From NCBI GenBank assembly GCA_002490995.1, contig DKVC01000195.1:1-60232 (forward strand): a DNA stretch of 60,232 nucleotides. The letters run 5' to 3'. Each line of letters opens with the position of its first letter. The first letter of the stretch is position 1. Shown piece by piece: positions 32,831 through 43,900 of the stretch. A model generated the notes under the pieces. That model saw only the letters and a program-made list of their open reading frames with translations. It had not been told where the DNA came from and did no database searches. The translations under genes and the position numbers were made by a program. The stretch is from Lachnospiraceae bacterium UBA7188. Its GTDB lineage: Bacteria > Bacillota > Clostridia > Lachnospirales > Lachnospiraceae.

Positions 32831-34215
32831 ACGATAATTTGGAAAATCGCAGATACAATGTCAGGCAATATGGCGCAAAGGGGGACGGCGTTACAAAGGA
32901 CACGGAAGCCATTCAGCAGACAATCGACATATGCCACCGCAATGGGGGCGGAACCGTGCTTCTAACCGGCGGAACCTTTCTGTCCGGCGGCTTATACTTG
33001 AAATCTAACGTGATTCTGGAGGTGGATGTCTCGGCGGTATTAAAAGCCAGCGGTGAGATTTCCGATTACGGAGAGGATACCCACCATAACCGGTACCGGA
33101 ATGAGGAAGCCCTGGACAGATGCTTTCTTTTTGCGGAAGATGCCGAAAACACAGGCATCAGGGGAGACGGTAAGATAGATGGCAGCGCGGAGGCCTTTCC
33201 GAATGAAGGCAGCATCTATCGGCCCATGCTGCTGCGTTTTCTGAGGTGCCGTCACATTGTCCTGGAAAACATACGTCTGCACAACGCCGCCGCATGGACC
33301 ACTGCTTTTCTGGACAGCGAGGGTATCCGGATTCAGGGTGTGGATATTCAAAACAGGCAGAAATACAATGGGGACGGCCTGGATTTTGACGGATGCAGCC
33401 ATGTCTTTGTATCGGACTGCCGCATTCTGGGCACGGACGACAATCTATGCCTGCAGTCTTCCTCAAAGGCATATCCGGTGGAAGACATCCATATCGTCAA
33501 CTGCGCGTTTACGTCCCTTTGCGCTGGGATACGCATTGGGCTGAAATCCATCGGCAGCATCAGCAATGTGGTGGTGTCAAACTGCACATTCCATAATGTA
33601 TGGCGGGAAGGCGTGAAAATAGAGTGTACGGAAGGGGGGAATATTTCGGATATCGTCATCCGCGGGCTTGTCATGAAGAATGTGTCCAGGCCGGTGTGGA
33701 TTCTCCTGAATAACCGCTTCGAAACGGAAGATTACGGAAGCTCGATAGAATTGCAGGAGATGCCGTCCATCGGGACAATGCGCAACATCCTGCTGTCCGA
33801 TGTGGTGATAACGGATGAGGAAGAAATGAAGAATACCCACTATCGGTTTCAGAATGATATAATGGGAAGTCCCCGGTTCGGCGGCATGCGGATCGATGCG
33901 CAGGAGCAGCATCCGATTGAAAACCTGATGCTAAAAAACATATTTTATACTGCCATTGGAGGCGTGAAAAGCAGCGAGATTCCGGGTGAGTATCCCGAGG
34001 TGCTGGACAGGCTGGAAAAACCGGAGGGAATTTCTTCGGAAAATTATTATCCGGACTGGAGCCGGGCTGTATTCCTTGACTGCAGAAATGTCAGAAACCT
34101 GGTGGCAGAGGATTTGGTGTTCCATAAAGTATACCCGGACGAACGTGATGATTTTATTATTGAAAAGTGTGCCGTAATGAAGCAGGAGATATACTTAGGA
34201 ATTGTCGGAAAATAA
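32824..34215 (+). CDS. Glycoside hydrolase family 28 (polygalacturonase-like)
   Basis: 463 residues, right-handed beta-helix. It starts with the family segment NVRQYGAKGDGVTKDTEAIQ; catalytic aspartates lie in NGDGLDFDGC near residue 181 and GTDDNLCLQ near 203; AGIRIGLKS follows. No signal peptide, so cytoplasmic, acting on short uronate oligosaccharides. Translationally coupled to GH88 by a 7-base overlap. Specificity among GH28 members (galacturonan, rhamnogalacturonan) is not readable here. Confidence 0.9.
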   Translation: MVDDNLENRRYNVRQYGAKGDGVTKDTEAIQQTIDICHRNGGGTVLLTGGTFLSGGLYLKSNVILEVDVSAVLKASGEISDYGEDTHHNRYRNEEALDRCFLFAEDAENTGIRGDGKIDGSAEAFPNEGSIYRPMLLRFLRCRHIVLENIRLHNAAAWTTAFLDSEGIRIQGVDIQNRQKYNGDGLDFDGCSHVFVSDCRILGTDDNLCLQSSSKAYPVEDIHIVNCAFTSLCAGIRIGLKSIGSISNVVVSNCTFHNVWREGVKIECTEGGNISDIVIRGLVMKNVSRPVWILLNNRFETEDYGSSIELQEMPSIGTMRNILLSDVVITDEEEMKNTHYRFQNDIMGSPRFGGMRIDAQEQHPIENLMLKNIFYTAIGGVKSSEIPGEYPEVLDRLEKPEGISSENYYPDWSRAVFLDCRNVRNLVAEDLVFHKVYPDERDDFIIEKCAVMKQEIYLGIVGK

Positions 34216-34585
34216 CCGCAGCAACTGATTCAGGCAAAAAATCGGAAATACAATAAAACTTGCTATGAACTTGCAGCGGTTATTTATCCTGGATTACAGG
34301 GTTCGCGAAGCGGTTCCTGTAATCTGTAGATACTTCCTTATAGCCGGAAGTGCTTGTAAATGTATAGAGAGTGAGCATTTCCGCAGTGCAGAACCATTTA
34401 TAGGAAATGAATGATATCCTTTGCGTGTTACATCCAGGTCCATATCGAATATACAGCAACTATAAAAAGATATAACGCAGATGTTAAATGCGTTTACTAT
34501 AGGCATGGACGACAAATATATGCCCAAGTGCATACGCAGAAGAAAGAGGAATTGCCGTCATACGGAGGCGGCAGAAAGGAAAGCA
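34216..34585. other. Gap between GH28 and GH31 with hairpin
   Basis: No credible gene. GATTACAGG (34292-34300) pairs with CCTGTAATC (34316-34324), a 9-bp stem with no T run after it. This may be a processing or attenuation element within the operon. Confidence 0.4.
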
Positions 34586-36736
34586 ATGGAATTACAATCA
34601 ATTGCAAACGGTATATGGAAAGGAACCATAGGCGTGCCGGAGACGCATACTCCTGTAACCATGAGAAAATTTCCCATGCGGGAGGAAGCGCTGCAGCTTG
34701 TGGGAGAGGCGAAACTGCCGGAGGCGGCAGAGTGCATTACCTTCCGCAGAAATGCCAGAGGCCTGCAGATCATGCTGCCCATGGACAGCGATGAGGACAT
34801 CTATGGCTTCGGGCTGCAGCTGAGAAGCATGAACCAGGCAGGGAGAAAGAGGCTGCTGCGTGTAAACTCCGACCCAGCGGCAGATACGGGGGAAGGCCAT
34901 GCCCCGGTGCCCTTTTACATATCCACAGCAGGGTACGGCCTGTTTGTGGATACCTTCCGTCATGCGGAGTTTTATATGGGAACCAGCCTGGAGAAGGGGC
35001 GTTCCGCCCATTGCATGGAGGTGAACCAGGCTCATAAGGAATTTTCGGAGTCGGCGCTCTATGCCCTGAAGAAAAATGTGGAAAGGCGCACCGTTATTAT
35101 TGACCTGAAAGCCGTGGAGGGCGTGGATTTCTATGTTTTTGCGGGCAATGTGAAACAGGTAGTGCAGCGGTACAATCTTTTCTCCGGGGGAGGCTGCCTG
35201 CCGCCCATGTGGGGACTGGGGGTGTGGTACCGTTCCTACGGAGGAAGCGACCAGGAGGCGGTACGGAAGACGGCGCGCAGTTTCCGGGAAGAGAAAATGC
35301 CGGTGGATGTGCTGGGACTAGAGCCGGGATGGCATTCCCACAGCTATTCCTGCACCTATCAGTGGTCTTACCTGTTCCCACAGCCGGAGGAGATGACAAA
35401 GGAGCTGGAGGAAGAGGGATATAAGGTCAATCTCTGGGAGCATGTGTTTGTTTATCCTGCGGCGCCTTTTTATCAGGAGCTGATTCCCTTTTCCGGGGAA
35501 TATGAGGTGTGGAACGGGCTTGTGCCGGATTTCGCTACCCGGGAGGCGGAAGACATCTTTGCGGATTACCACAGAGAGGCCTTTGTACGGAAGGGAATTC
35601 AGGGCTTTAAACTGGACGAATGTGACAATTCCGACATGAATCCTTCCAACTGGTCGTTTCCGGATACGGCGGAATTTCCTTCCGGGATGGACGGGGAGCA
35701 GATGCATGCTGCCATCGGCGGGTTGTACCAGAATCTGATTTATGATGTGTACCATGGGGAGAACAGGAGGACATATTCCCAGGTGCGCTCGTCGGGAACC
35801 CTTGCCGCGCCGCTGCCCTTTGTGCTGTATTCCGATTTATATGACCATAAGCAGTTCATCCGTGGTATGGTGACCTCTGGTTTCTCGGGGCTGCTCTGGG
35901 CGCCTGAGGTGAGAAACTGCAGAAACGGCCAGGATTTACTGCGGCGTATGGAGACCATCATGTTCTCTGCCCATGCTATCTATAACTGCTGGCGGATTCC
36001 CAATCCTCCCTGGAAGCAGGTGGATATCGGGAAGAACCTGGCAGGGGAGTTTATGGAGGAGGCAGAATACTACACGGATGTCTGCAGGCGCTATCATGAG
36101 ATCCGGATGTCCCTGCTGCCTTACCTTTACAGCGCTTTTGTGAAGTATTGGAAAGAGGGGATTCCCCCTGTCCGGGCGCTGGCGATGGATTATGAGGATG
36201 AGCTGCAGGCAAGGAATGTGGATGACGAATATATGTTGGGGGACAGCCTGCTGGTGGCTCCTATGATCCTGGAGGACGGCGTATGCAGGAAGGTGTATCT
36301 GCCTGAGGGGAAATGGTATGATTTCTGGGAGGGCGATGTGCTGGTGCAGGATGCCGCAGAAGTGGAGGCCATAGAAGAGAACGTCCGGGAAGGAAAGGTT
36401 TTGGCGGGCAGTGCCGCGAAAGGCAATGAGATAGAAGGCGGAAAAGTTTATCTGATCCGTGCGGATTACGACAGGATTCCGGTGTTTGTCAGGGACGGCT
36501 GTATCCTTCCCCTGGCGGAGCCGGTGCAATATGTGTCAAGGGATACAGTTTTTGCCATCCATCCCAAGGTATACGGCGACGGCCGGGAAGGGTGCGTGCT
36601 GTATGAGGACGACTTTGAAAGCTTTGCCTTCGAGCAGGGCAGGCAGAATCGGGTGTCCCTGACGGCGGATGCGGAGCGACATATCTGTGTGCAGCGTTCC
36701 GGCGGGGAGAAGGAACGATACAGAATCCTGGGATAG
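34586..36736 (+). CDS. Glycoside hydrolase family 31
   Basis: 716 residues. N-terminal beta domain with EDIYGFGLQLRSMNQ, TIM barrel from about 215 (CLPPMWGLGVWYRSYGG), catalytic nucleophile in GFKLDECDNSD near residue 341, and the acid/base region RSSGTLAAPLPFVLYSDL near 400. The C-terminal beta domain has YMLGDSLLVAPMIL. GH31 enzymes cleave alpha-linked glucose, xylose or galactose. An insertion of about 30 residues (EVEAIEENVREGKVLAGS and on, near 590-625) splits an otherwise conserved stretch before RIPVFVRDG. AAAGGA lies before ATG 34586. Confidence 0.88.
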   Translation: MELQSIANGIWKGTIGVPETHTPVTMRKFPMREEALQLVGEAKLPEAAECITFRRNARGLQIMLPMDSDEDIYGFGLQLRSMNQAGRKRLLRVNSDPAADTGEGHAPVPFYISTAGYGLFVDTFRHAEFYMGTSLEKGRSAHCMEVNQAHKEFSESALYALKKNVERRTVIIDLKAVEGVDFYVFAGNVKQVVQRYNLFSGGGCLPPMWGLGVWYRSYGGSDQEAVRKTARSFREEKMPVDVLGLEPGWHSHSYSCTYQWSYLFPQPEEMTKELEEEGYKVNLWEHVFVYPAAPFYQELIPFSGEYEVWNGLVPDFATREAEDIFADYHREAFVRKGIQGFKLDECDNSDMNPSNWSFPDTAEFPSGMDGEQMHAAIGGLYQNLIYDVYHGENRRTYSQVRSSGTLAAPLPFVLYSDLYDHKQFIRGMVTSGFSGLLWAPEVRNCRNGQDLLRRMETIMFSAHAIYNCWRIPNPPWKQVDIGKNLAGEFMEEAEYYTDVCRRYHEIRMSLLPYLYSAFVKYWKEGIPPVRALAMDYEDELQARNVDDEYMLGDSLLVAPMILEDGVCRKVYLPEGKWYDFWEGDVLVQDAAEVEAIEENVREGKVLAGSAAKGNEIEGGKVYLIRADYDRIPVFVRDGCILPLAEPVQYVSRDTVFAIHPKVYGDGREGCVLYEDDFESFAFEQGRQNRVSLTADAERHICVQRSGGEKERYRILG

Positions 36737-36812
36737 CGTCCTGCCACAGTGTGCTTTTTGTGAGGATGTGGCAGGAGAACTCCAGGGGAAAACGTACAGG
36801 AGGAATAAAAAT

Positions 36813-39800
36813 ATGCAGGATAGAACAGCATGCAGGCTGGAGGAACTGGTAAAAGAGGCGAAGTCTATGTTGTCAGGCACGTCCGGATGCCATACGGAGG
36901 CAGATCGCAGAGCGCTGGCAGATATGGTTTCCAGGGCGGAGAAGGCGCTGGCGGGGGAGGGAAATGTCTTTACCAGGAACAGGGAATTTCTGTCCCCCAG
37001 GGAAAACGAGGAGATTTTGTTTGCGTATGACAGATATACCATGGCGCCTACCTTTTTCGAAGAGGGAAAGGTGTACGGGCACTATGGGCTGCGGGAGGCG
37101 GTGGAATGGTTCCGAAGCTAGGACAGGGCGCAGTGGACGGAGGAACGGCTGCGGGACGCAGGGCGGGAGGTACTGGAGAAGGGAAGGAATTGCCTCGCCG
37201 GTGCGAAATACGGGCAGGGTGTGGGAGAATATGATTCCGCGTGCGGACAGCGCCTGAAGGAGCGTCTGCAGGCGCTGGAGGATTCCAGGGCGGAGGAACT
37301 GGCTCAAAACCTTGTAGCCTGCCTGGATGCCCAGGAGAGCTTTCGGTTTTCCCGGAGGTTAGCTTCAGAGGGGGCGCGGAAACCGTTTTTCCTGCTGCCG
37401 GAAGAGAAACTGCAGGAATTGCGGGAGAAGAGGAACAGCGGGAGCCTTGCGGGGCAGCAGTATGAGAAAATCAGGGCAGTTGCCCGGGAGACTTCCCTGG
37501 AGGACAGCAGAATCGCATATGAGCAGAAAGACGGTAAATATACCTATGAAGAGCTGAATAAGCGCTTTTCTATCTGGGGTAGGACAGAGCAGTCCGTAAA
37601 TGCGGTAACCCCGCCCGGAACCTGCGGCGCGAGACTGTCCCTGTGCCTTCCCTGCGAAGAGAATGAAGAACAGGGGTTGGGACATATATGGGTTACGGGT
37701 TTTCGGCTTCTCAGCGCCGATGGGCCGGAAATCCCCATCCCCAATGCATGCTTTGCGGTGCAGGGCGTAGGGGAATGCCCCGCGGTGCAGAGGCGGGAAG
37801 AAGGCTCCGCGGTGCAGGGCCAGGAAGCGGACGGCGCGGCGGAGGGATTTCCGGCCGGATGGCGCATGGAAGTGCAGAAGGGAAGCCCTGTCTGCAGGCA
37901 TGAGGAAACCGGGGCGGGGGAGTCCTGCCTCTATCTGTGCAATCCTACGCCCTCTGACCAGGTGACGGTGACAGCCCGGGAGATCCTGTCCCTGAAGGAA
38001 AACAGCGGCTATACCCTGTTTTTCAGGGCAAAGCAGGACGGGAAGTTTAAGGAGGGCTTCCGCGCCGTATTGGAGTTCCTGGATGAGGACGGCAATGTGA
38101 CCGGCCGTTTTGAACACGTTTATAATCGTAAAAGCGTCATACCGATGGGCCGAAAGTCGCTGAGCATGCAGTGCAATGCCATTGTCTATGCATTGGAGGG
38201 GAATGAGGAATATGCATGGAAGGCAAAATATGACATGCTCGCCTTTCTCAACGATTTCTGCCAGGGAGCGGAGTACTGGATGGTCTGTAATGCCAGGCCC
38301 GAGGGCTGCGATGCTTACGGAGCGGTGCAGGCGGGACGCATCATGTGTTCCGCGGCAAGTACCTATTCCCTGATAAGCCGTTCCGGTGTTTTTACGGAGG
38401 AGGAGAAACAGTTCTTTTATGGGATGGCGGATTATCTGCTGCAGTACTGTCTGGACATGCGTGACAGAATGTCCATGTCCATGGAGAGGGTTCAGCGGGG
38501 ATCCAGCAACTGGCAGACGGATATGTGCATCGGTGTAGCAGCCCTTATGGCAGTGCTGCCTGATTTCCCGAACCGGAAGACGTGGATGTACAACGCCGAG
38601 GCGGTGCTGAAGGCGCAGCTGTCCAAGAACCTGAACCGGGATGGCTCCTGGCCGGAATCAATCCGCTACCATCATGCGGCGCTGGAGCATTTTGCAAGCT
38701 TTGCGGCGTTGTGGAGGCAGGAAACAGGGGAGGACTGGCTGCAGGCCACCAGGCTGAAGGATATGTTTGCCTATACCATACATACCGTAACGCCGCCCTA
38801 TGCATATTTTGATGGACATATCGGCACGCCTCCCTTCGGGGATCACAGGCTGTCCGGGGGAACGGAATTTGGTATCTACGGACTGTATCTGCAGAAAATC
38901 GCCGGACTAGATAAGAAGCTGGCCGATGAAATGTACCAGGTATGGCAGAAGGCCGGATATCCCGTGAAAACCCTTGGGGGAGAAGCGCTTGCCCTGGAAA
39001 ATCTGCTTTATACGGAACCTGAGGCATTTCGGATCAATGCGGAAAACCGTCTGCGTCCGGAGTCCGCCGTGAACTATCCGGATTCCGGGATTTATATATT
39101 CCGCCGCAGGGGTGAGTCGGGAAAAGAGAATTATCTTGCCGTTATGGGATCGGCAAAGCCCATCGGGCACGGCCATCTGGATCAGGGTTCCTTTATCCTG
39201 TATTATCAGAATGTCCCGGTGGTCATGGACAGTGGTGTTGAAGGCTATTTTGACGCCTCCACGCAATGGCATCTGTCTTCTTATTCTCATGCCTGTCTGC
39301 AGTTTGCGGCAACGGAGGAAGAGCAGAAGACCTTGAGGACAGAAAATAGGGTTATCAATCTGAATGCCGGGAACTACAGCTTGGACAGGGGATGGCTGGA
39401 TGTTTCCCGCCGTTCAAAAGTTACTGAGACAGTCATCGGGGATGAGACAGACAGGATCACCCTGGAGATAGAGCATCCTCGCGGAAGGGAGAAAGGCATA
39501 CATTACAGGACGATTTTGTTTGAGAAAGCCTCCGGCGCCGTGACAGTAGAAGACCGCGTAGAAGGCTATGCGGGGAAAATCCTGTTCTCCATGCCCCTTG
39601 CGATGAAGACGGCGCGGGTAGAGGGGCAGCGCGTCTGGGCGGAAGGGTATTATTCTGTCAATGCAGCGGTGGAATTTTTGGCACCGGTACAGAAAATTTA
39701 CCTGGAAAAAGGACGCACGACTCCCATGCTTCCGACAGCAGACGAAGTTCCCATGCTGCTTTACGTAAGGGCGGAGACGGATGCTTCCCAGGGATTCGCG

Positions 39801-39827
39801 GTGCGCATACATCCCTGTGAAGGATAA
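36813..39827 (+). pseudogene. Heparinase II/III-family lyase interrupted by in-frame TAG
   Basis: One reading frame of 1005 codons broken only by TAG at 37119-37121 (codon 103, after EAVEWFRS); the frame resumes with DRAQWTEERLRDAG. Upstream ACAGGAGG and ATG 36813 are good. The N-terminal toroid spans about 100-620 and the C-terminal lyase beta domain has the His segment GHGHLDQGSFIL near 785. A 9-residue tandem repeat beginning AVQ occurs three times (37755-37835). TAG is one transition from CAG (Gln). Either a nonsense mutation, suppression, or reinitiation producing a protein without the first ~100 residues; homology is clear in both halves. Confidence 0.8.
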
Positions 39828-40064
39828 TGGTTCTGATTCTATTCTAACACAAGGGCAGGGGAGCTTTTCAATCCGCCTTTTCTTACTGTACAGCGATTTT
39901 ATCCGTTTCATCCTGAAATGGGGTAACTGATTCATGGACTGTATGCCGGATTGTTCCTCAGCATTCCGGAAGGCAGTGTCCCGGCGGGGAGAAGGGATGT
40001 TACGGAATCCCGGGACAGGCATCCTGGGCAGCACAATAGGGAGGCAACTACAATTTTTAACACA

Positions 40065-40102
40065 GGGACTTTGAAAAGTAACGGTTTTCAGAGTCCTTTT
40101 TT
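40065..40102 (+). terminator. Rho-independent terminator after the lyase gene
   Basis: GGACTTTGAAAA (40066-40077) pairs with TTTTCAGAGTCC (40085-40096) with one G-U, then TTTTTT (40097-40102). It lies about 240 bases after the lyase stop in a stretch (39828-40150) with no other gene. Confidence 0.85.
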
Positions 40103-40161
40103 ATGCCGTCTTTGAATTTTAAACAGGTACGGCAAATTGTTAAAAAGTCAGATTGTGGGAT

Positions 40162-40548
40162 ATGAAGCGTCTCTTATATAATACAGTGGTCATATCTGCC
40201 GAGTGGACGGATAAGGCGGTAGACGGGAAAAATTTTACAGTGGCCTTGCAGCTGACGGTATTTTTATTCTCCATTATATGGCATTGGAACGAGACCATGA
40301 TGTCCAATTCTTTCTTCAGCACCGGCAATAAGACCCTGGCAGTTGCGGTGCAGAATGCCAGTGACGAGAATACGGTAGCCGGTATCGTTGCCACCGGGCT
40401 TTATGAAGAGGTGGGAAGGAATCTTCAGGCAAGGCAGGGAACCGCATATGCCGCGATGCTGCTGTTCATCATACCGCCGTTGATACTGTACATTTTCACC
40501 CAGAAATATTTTGTGGAAGGCGTGGAGTCCAGCGGTATCAAGGGTTAG
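40162..40548 (+). pseudogene. Sugar ABC transporter permease, C-terminal remnant
   Basis: About 105 residues match the end of CUT1 (MalG-type) permeases: LQLTVFLFSIIWHWNET, then GNKTLAVAVQN, LLFIIPPLILYIFTQKYFVE and GVESSGIKG at the stop. The EAA loop and all earlier membrane segments are missing, and no ribosome binding site precedes ATG 40162. It is what remains of an importer that presumably served this locus. Confidence 0.8.
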
Positions 40549-40551
40549 TAA

Positions 40552-40960
40552 AAACGGCTATGCTCCGCTGCGGAGAGCATCGGCGGAGAGGAGTCCGGCG
40601 GGCAGGCAGCCGTAAGTGGGGACTGGCATTATACGAATGTGGATTCCCTGGAGAATCCAAATGTTACCGTCTGCCTTTATTGGGATCCGAATGAATTCGA
40701 ACAGGCTGCCATCAGTGAATTTGAAGCGAAATACGGCGGAAAGGTTACGGTGGAAGTCGTCGGATGGAACAAGGGCGCAAATGCTATTATGACGGCAATG
40801 GCTACAGGGGATATTCCGGATCTGGTATTCACGGAGGGCAATGCGAGATTTCCTCTGGATGCCGCAAACGAGCTGTATCAGCCCATCGATGCTTATCTGG
40901 ATTATGATGTCTGCGACCAGGCTTCGGCAGATGCGTTCCTTTACAGGGGAGGGCATTATG
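40552..40960 (+). pseudogene. Sugar-binding lipoprotein, N-terminal remnant without signal peptide
   Basis: From 40561 the frame reads Cys followed by SAAESIGGEESGGQ, typical of a mature lipoprotein start, but the signal peptide is gone: a TAA is 3 codons before the Cys. The binding-protein domain begins VTVCLYWDPNEFEQAA and runs to ADAFLYRGGHY, about 130 residues, then stops matching. It is truncated at both ends, with the permease remnant on the left and the lyase gene on the right. Confidence 0.78.
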
Positions 40961-43900
40961 TATATATGGTTTGGCCTTGTGACCGGGGAGCCGGATGTGC
41001 AGGTTACGGTTACAGCAGGCTTTGCGGGTGGGCGAAAGCTGGAGGCGGCGTTTACCCTGGCGGAGCCGGGAGCGCATTCCTGTGACCTTGCCCTTGCGGA
41101 TTTCGATATAGAGAGGGCAAAAACGAATATCTGGCGGGAACTGGTGTGGCTGGAGATCTGCCCGGATGGAGGTAACACCAAAGCCGCATGCGGGAAAGAG
41201 GCAGATGTAGTTTCCGCGGAACTCCTCCGGGGCAGCAGCATTTCCATAGAGACGGATGTACTGGGAAAATCCGGAGATGCAGGCGAAACTGTACGGTATA
41301 GCGTCACGGTGCACAACTGTCTGGGGCATAGCCAGTGGGTGAAAGCATCCCAGGCGGTGGAGGGTTGGGAGTCCATGTATGCGACTGTCGAACCGGAGCG
41401 TTTTCTGCTGGAGCCCTATGGCTGCTGTCGGGTGGAAATTTCGGTACAGGTACATGACTACATGCCTGCAGGTGCCCATGAGAAGACGATCGTACGTTTC
41501 CTGCCCGAGTGCGGTGCAGGCGGCGCGCAGGAGGTGTCCTTCTGGACGCTGCGCAAAATGGAACACCCGTACATCTACCACACAAGGGAAAAATGGGCAG
41601 AGGTTGCGGAGAATATCCGAAAGGAAGAGGTTTTCAAACCGGGATTTGAGAAGCTGCGCCGGGACGCGGACAGCTGGGAGGTGCCGCCCATGGTTCCGTT
41701 CGGGGAGCGGGACTATTGCTGTGATACTTTTCAGGAACATTACATCATGTCCTGTGCCTATATGTATTCCATTACCGGGGAGAAACGGTATGCGGAGAAG
41801 ATTGCAGCGTTTTTTCGGCTGTTCACGGATATGGAGACAGGCTATCCGGTGAGAAAGAAGGGCTGCAGCCAGTCCTATGTGCAGGAGGGGCATTTCTTCC
41901 AGCATCTGGCGCTGGCCTATGACATGATATATGGCGCGGGGGTGCTGTCGGAGGACGAACATCGGAGAATCGAGCTCTGCTTCCGGATCTACATGGAGAT
42001 TCTGGACAGACATATCTGCTGCGGGCATATTTCCAACTGGACTCTGTCGGAATTGACCGGAGCGGTCTACTGCGCCATGGTGCTGCAGGATTTTGAGCGG
42101 ATGGAGCGTTTTCTCTTCGGGCCATGCGGCAGCTTTGAGCAGCTTTCCCACGGCGCTTTTTCCGACGGATGGTGGTATGAATGCTCGGTGGGGTACAATA
42201 TATGGGTATCCTCCATGTTCCTGCATACTGCACATGCATTGCTTCCTTTTGGGATCAATCTGATCCACAATTATTTTCCCATTTCCTACGGAAAGGAAGT
42301 GGACAGCATCAATAAGGGAGAAACGAGGGAAATCCGGCATGGAATGTACAATGAGAAATGGGGCGGTATCCGTAAGAGTTATATCCGCATCAAGGACTTG
42401 TTTGACGCGGTGATTCCTTTTCTGGACGAAAGGGGCGTGCTGTTTGGAATCAATGATTCGGATGAGAAGAAGATAGAGGGCGTGCATTTCGGTTCCACTT
42501 TTGACCTGGCGTATACTTATTATCGGGATCCGGCTTACATTCCGATTATCAGGGGGTTCGATATGGCGGATCCGGTGTTTGGCCATGCTAATTTGCTGAA
42601 AGAGGCGGCAGATACGGAAGCAGGGGCAGATGCAGAGGCGGCAGATACGGAAGCAGGGACAGATGCAGAGGCGGCAGATACGGCGGCATTGGCAAATGCA
42701 GCAGAGAGTGGGAACGCGGCGGAAAAGCATGGAAGCGGGACGAAAAAAGGCCGCAGATTCCCAAATGCCTGCTCCGACAACATCGGCATTGCCATGCTGA
42801 GAAGCCAGACGAAGGACAGGACGCCCGGGGAGCAGATTCAGGCAGTGCTGCGGTACGGCTCCCACGGGTATGCCCACGGGCATTTTGACAGGACGGAACT
42901 GCTGTCTGTCATGCGCTACGGGCGGAGCTTTTACAACCCGGAGCATCTGTGGTGGGGTTACGGGCATTTTATGTATAAGTTTTATGTGCAGAATTCCAAT
43001 ACCAAGAATATGGTAGTGGTGGACGGCAAGATGCAGATTCCGGCGGATGCCTGGAAGGTACTGTTTTACAGCGGGGAAAAGCTGCAGGCTGCCGGGGTGC
43101 GCACGGTCAGCCGGTGGGGATATCCGCCCTTTGGGGGAATGGTTTACAGGGAGGGCGAGAGCCTGGAGGAGCGCTGCGAATACAATGCCAGCGACCTGCC
43201 CTCTTATGACGCGGCGCCCTACGGGGAAATCACGGAAATCACGGAGCCCATTATTCAGACAAGGGTGATGGCGGTGCTTGACGACTACGTTGTAATATTC
43301 GATTCTTTGCAGGGAGAGCGAGAGCATCGCTATGAAAGCCTGATGCAGATTAAGGGGTTCCAATCGCTGAAGCCGGTGCAGGGAATGCCGGGAATGCAGC
43401 CGGAAACCGCCGAAGAGAAACAGGGAATGCCGACGGATGCTGCCGGGGAGCAGTCGGGCGCAGGCACAGGATATCATGGGAAAAAGAGGACAGTAAGCCC
43501 GGACGGCCATACCGGGAAGAAATCGGAAGACCCGCGCTCAGACGAGCAGTTTATCACGGACTGCTTCTGGTATGGAGCGGAGGGAGAGACGGTGGCATCT
43601 TTTGAGACCATATACGGAAAGGGTGAGGATCTCAGGGGAACAAGGAGCAGTTACAATACAGAGGGCAGCCTGCATATGAATGTCTATACCGCGTGGCCGC
43701 TGAAAACCAGGCAGTGCCTGGGGCTGGCGGCAGAAGACCTGGGGCAGAAGTACCCCTACAGCCTGAAAGTATGGGACGGCGAAAACTGCGTGGAAAGCTT
43801 CTCCGCCAATCCCTGGCTGTTGGGTGCGAGAAAGCTTGACATCGCGCTGCAGCCGGACAGCAATCGCCTGAAACTGGAAATCCATCCTAAGCCCCTGTAC

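Noticed and set aside
40829..43510. 893-codon frame on the - strand
   Set aside because: It lies opposite the lyase gene, lacks a ribosome binding site and has a composition typical of antisense shadow.
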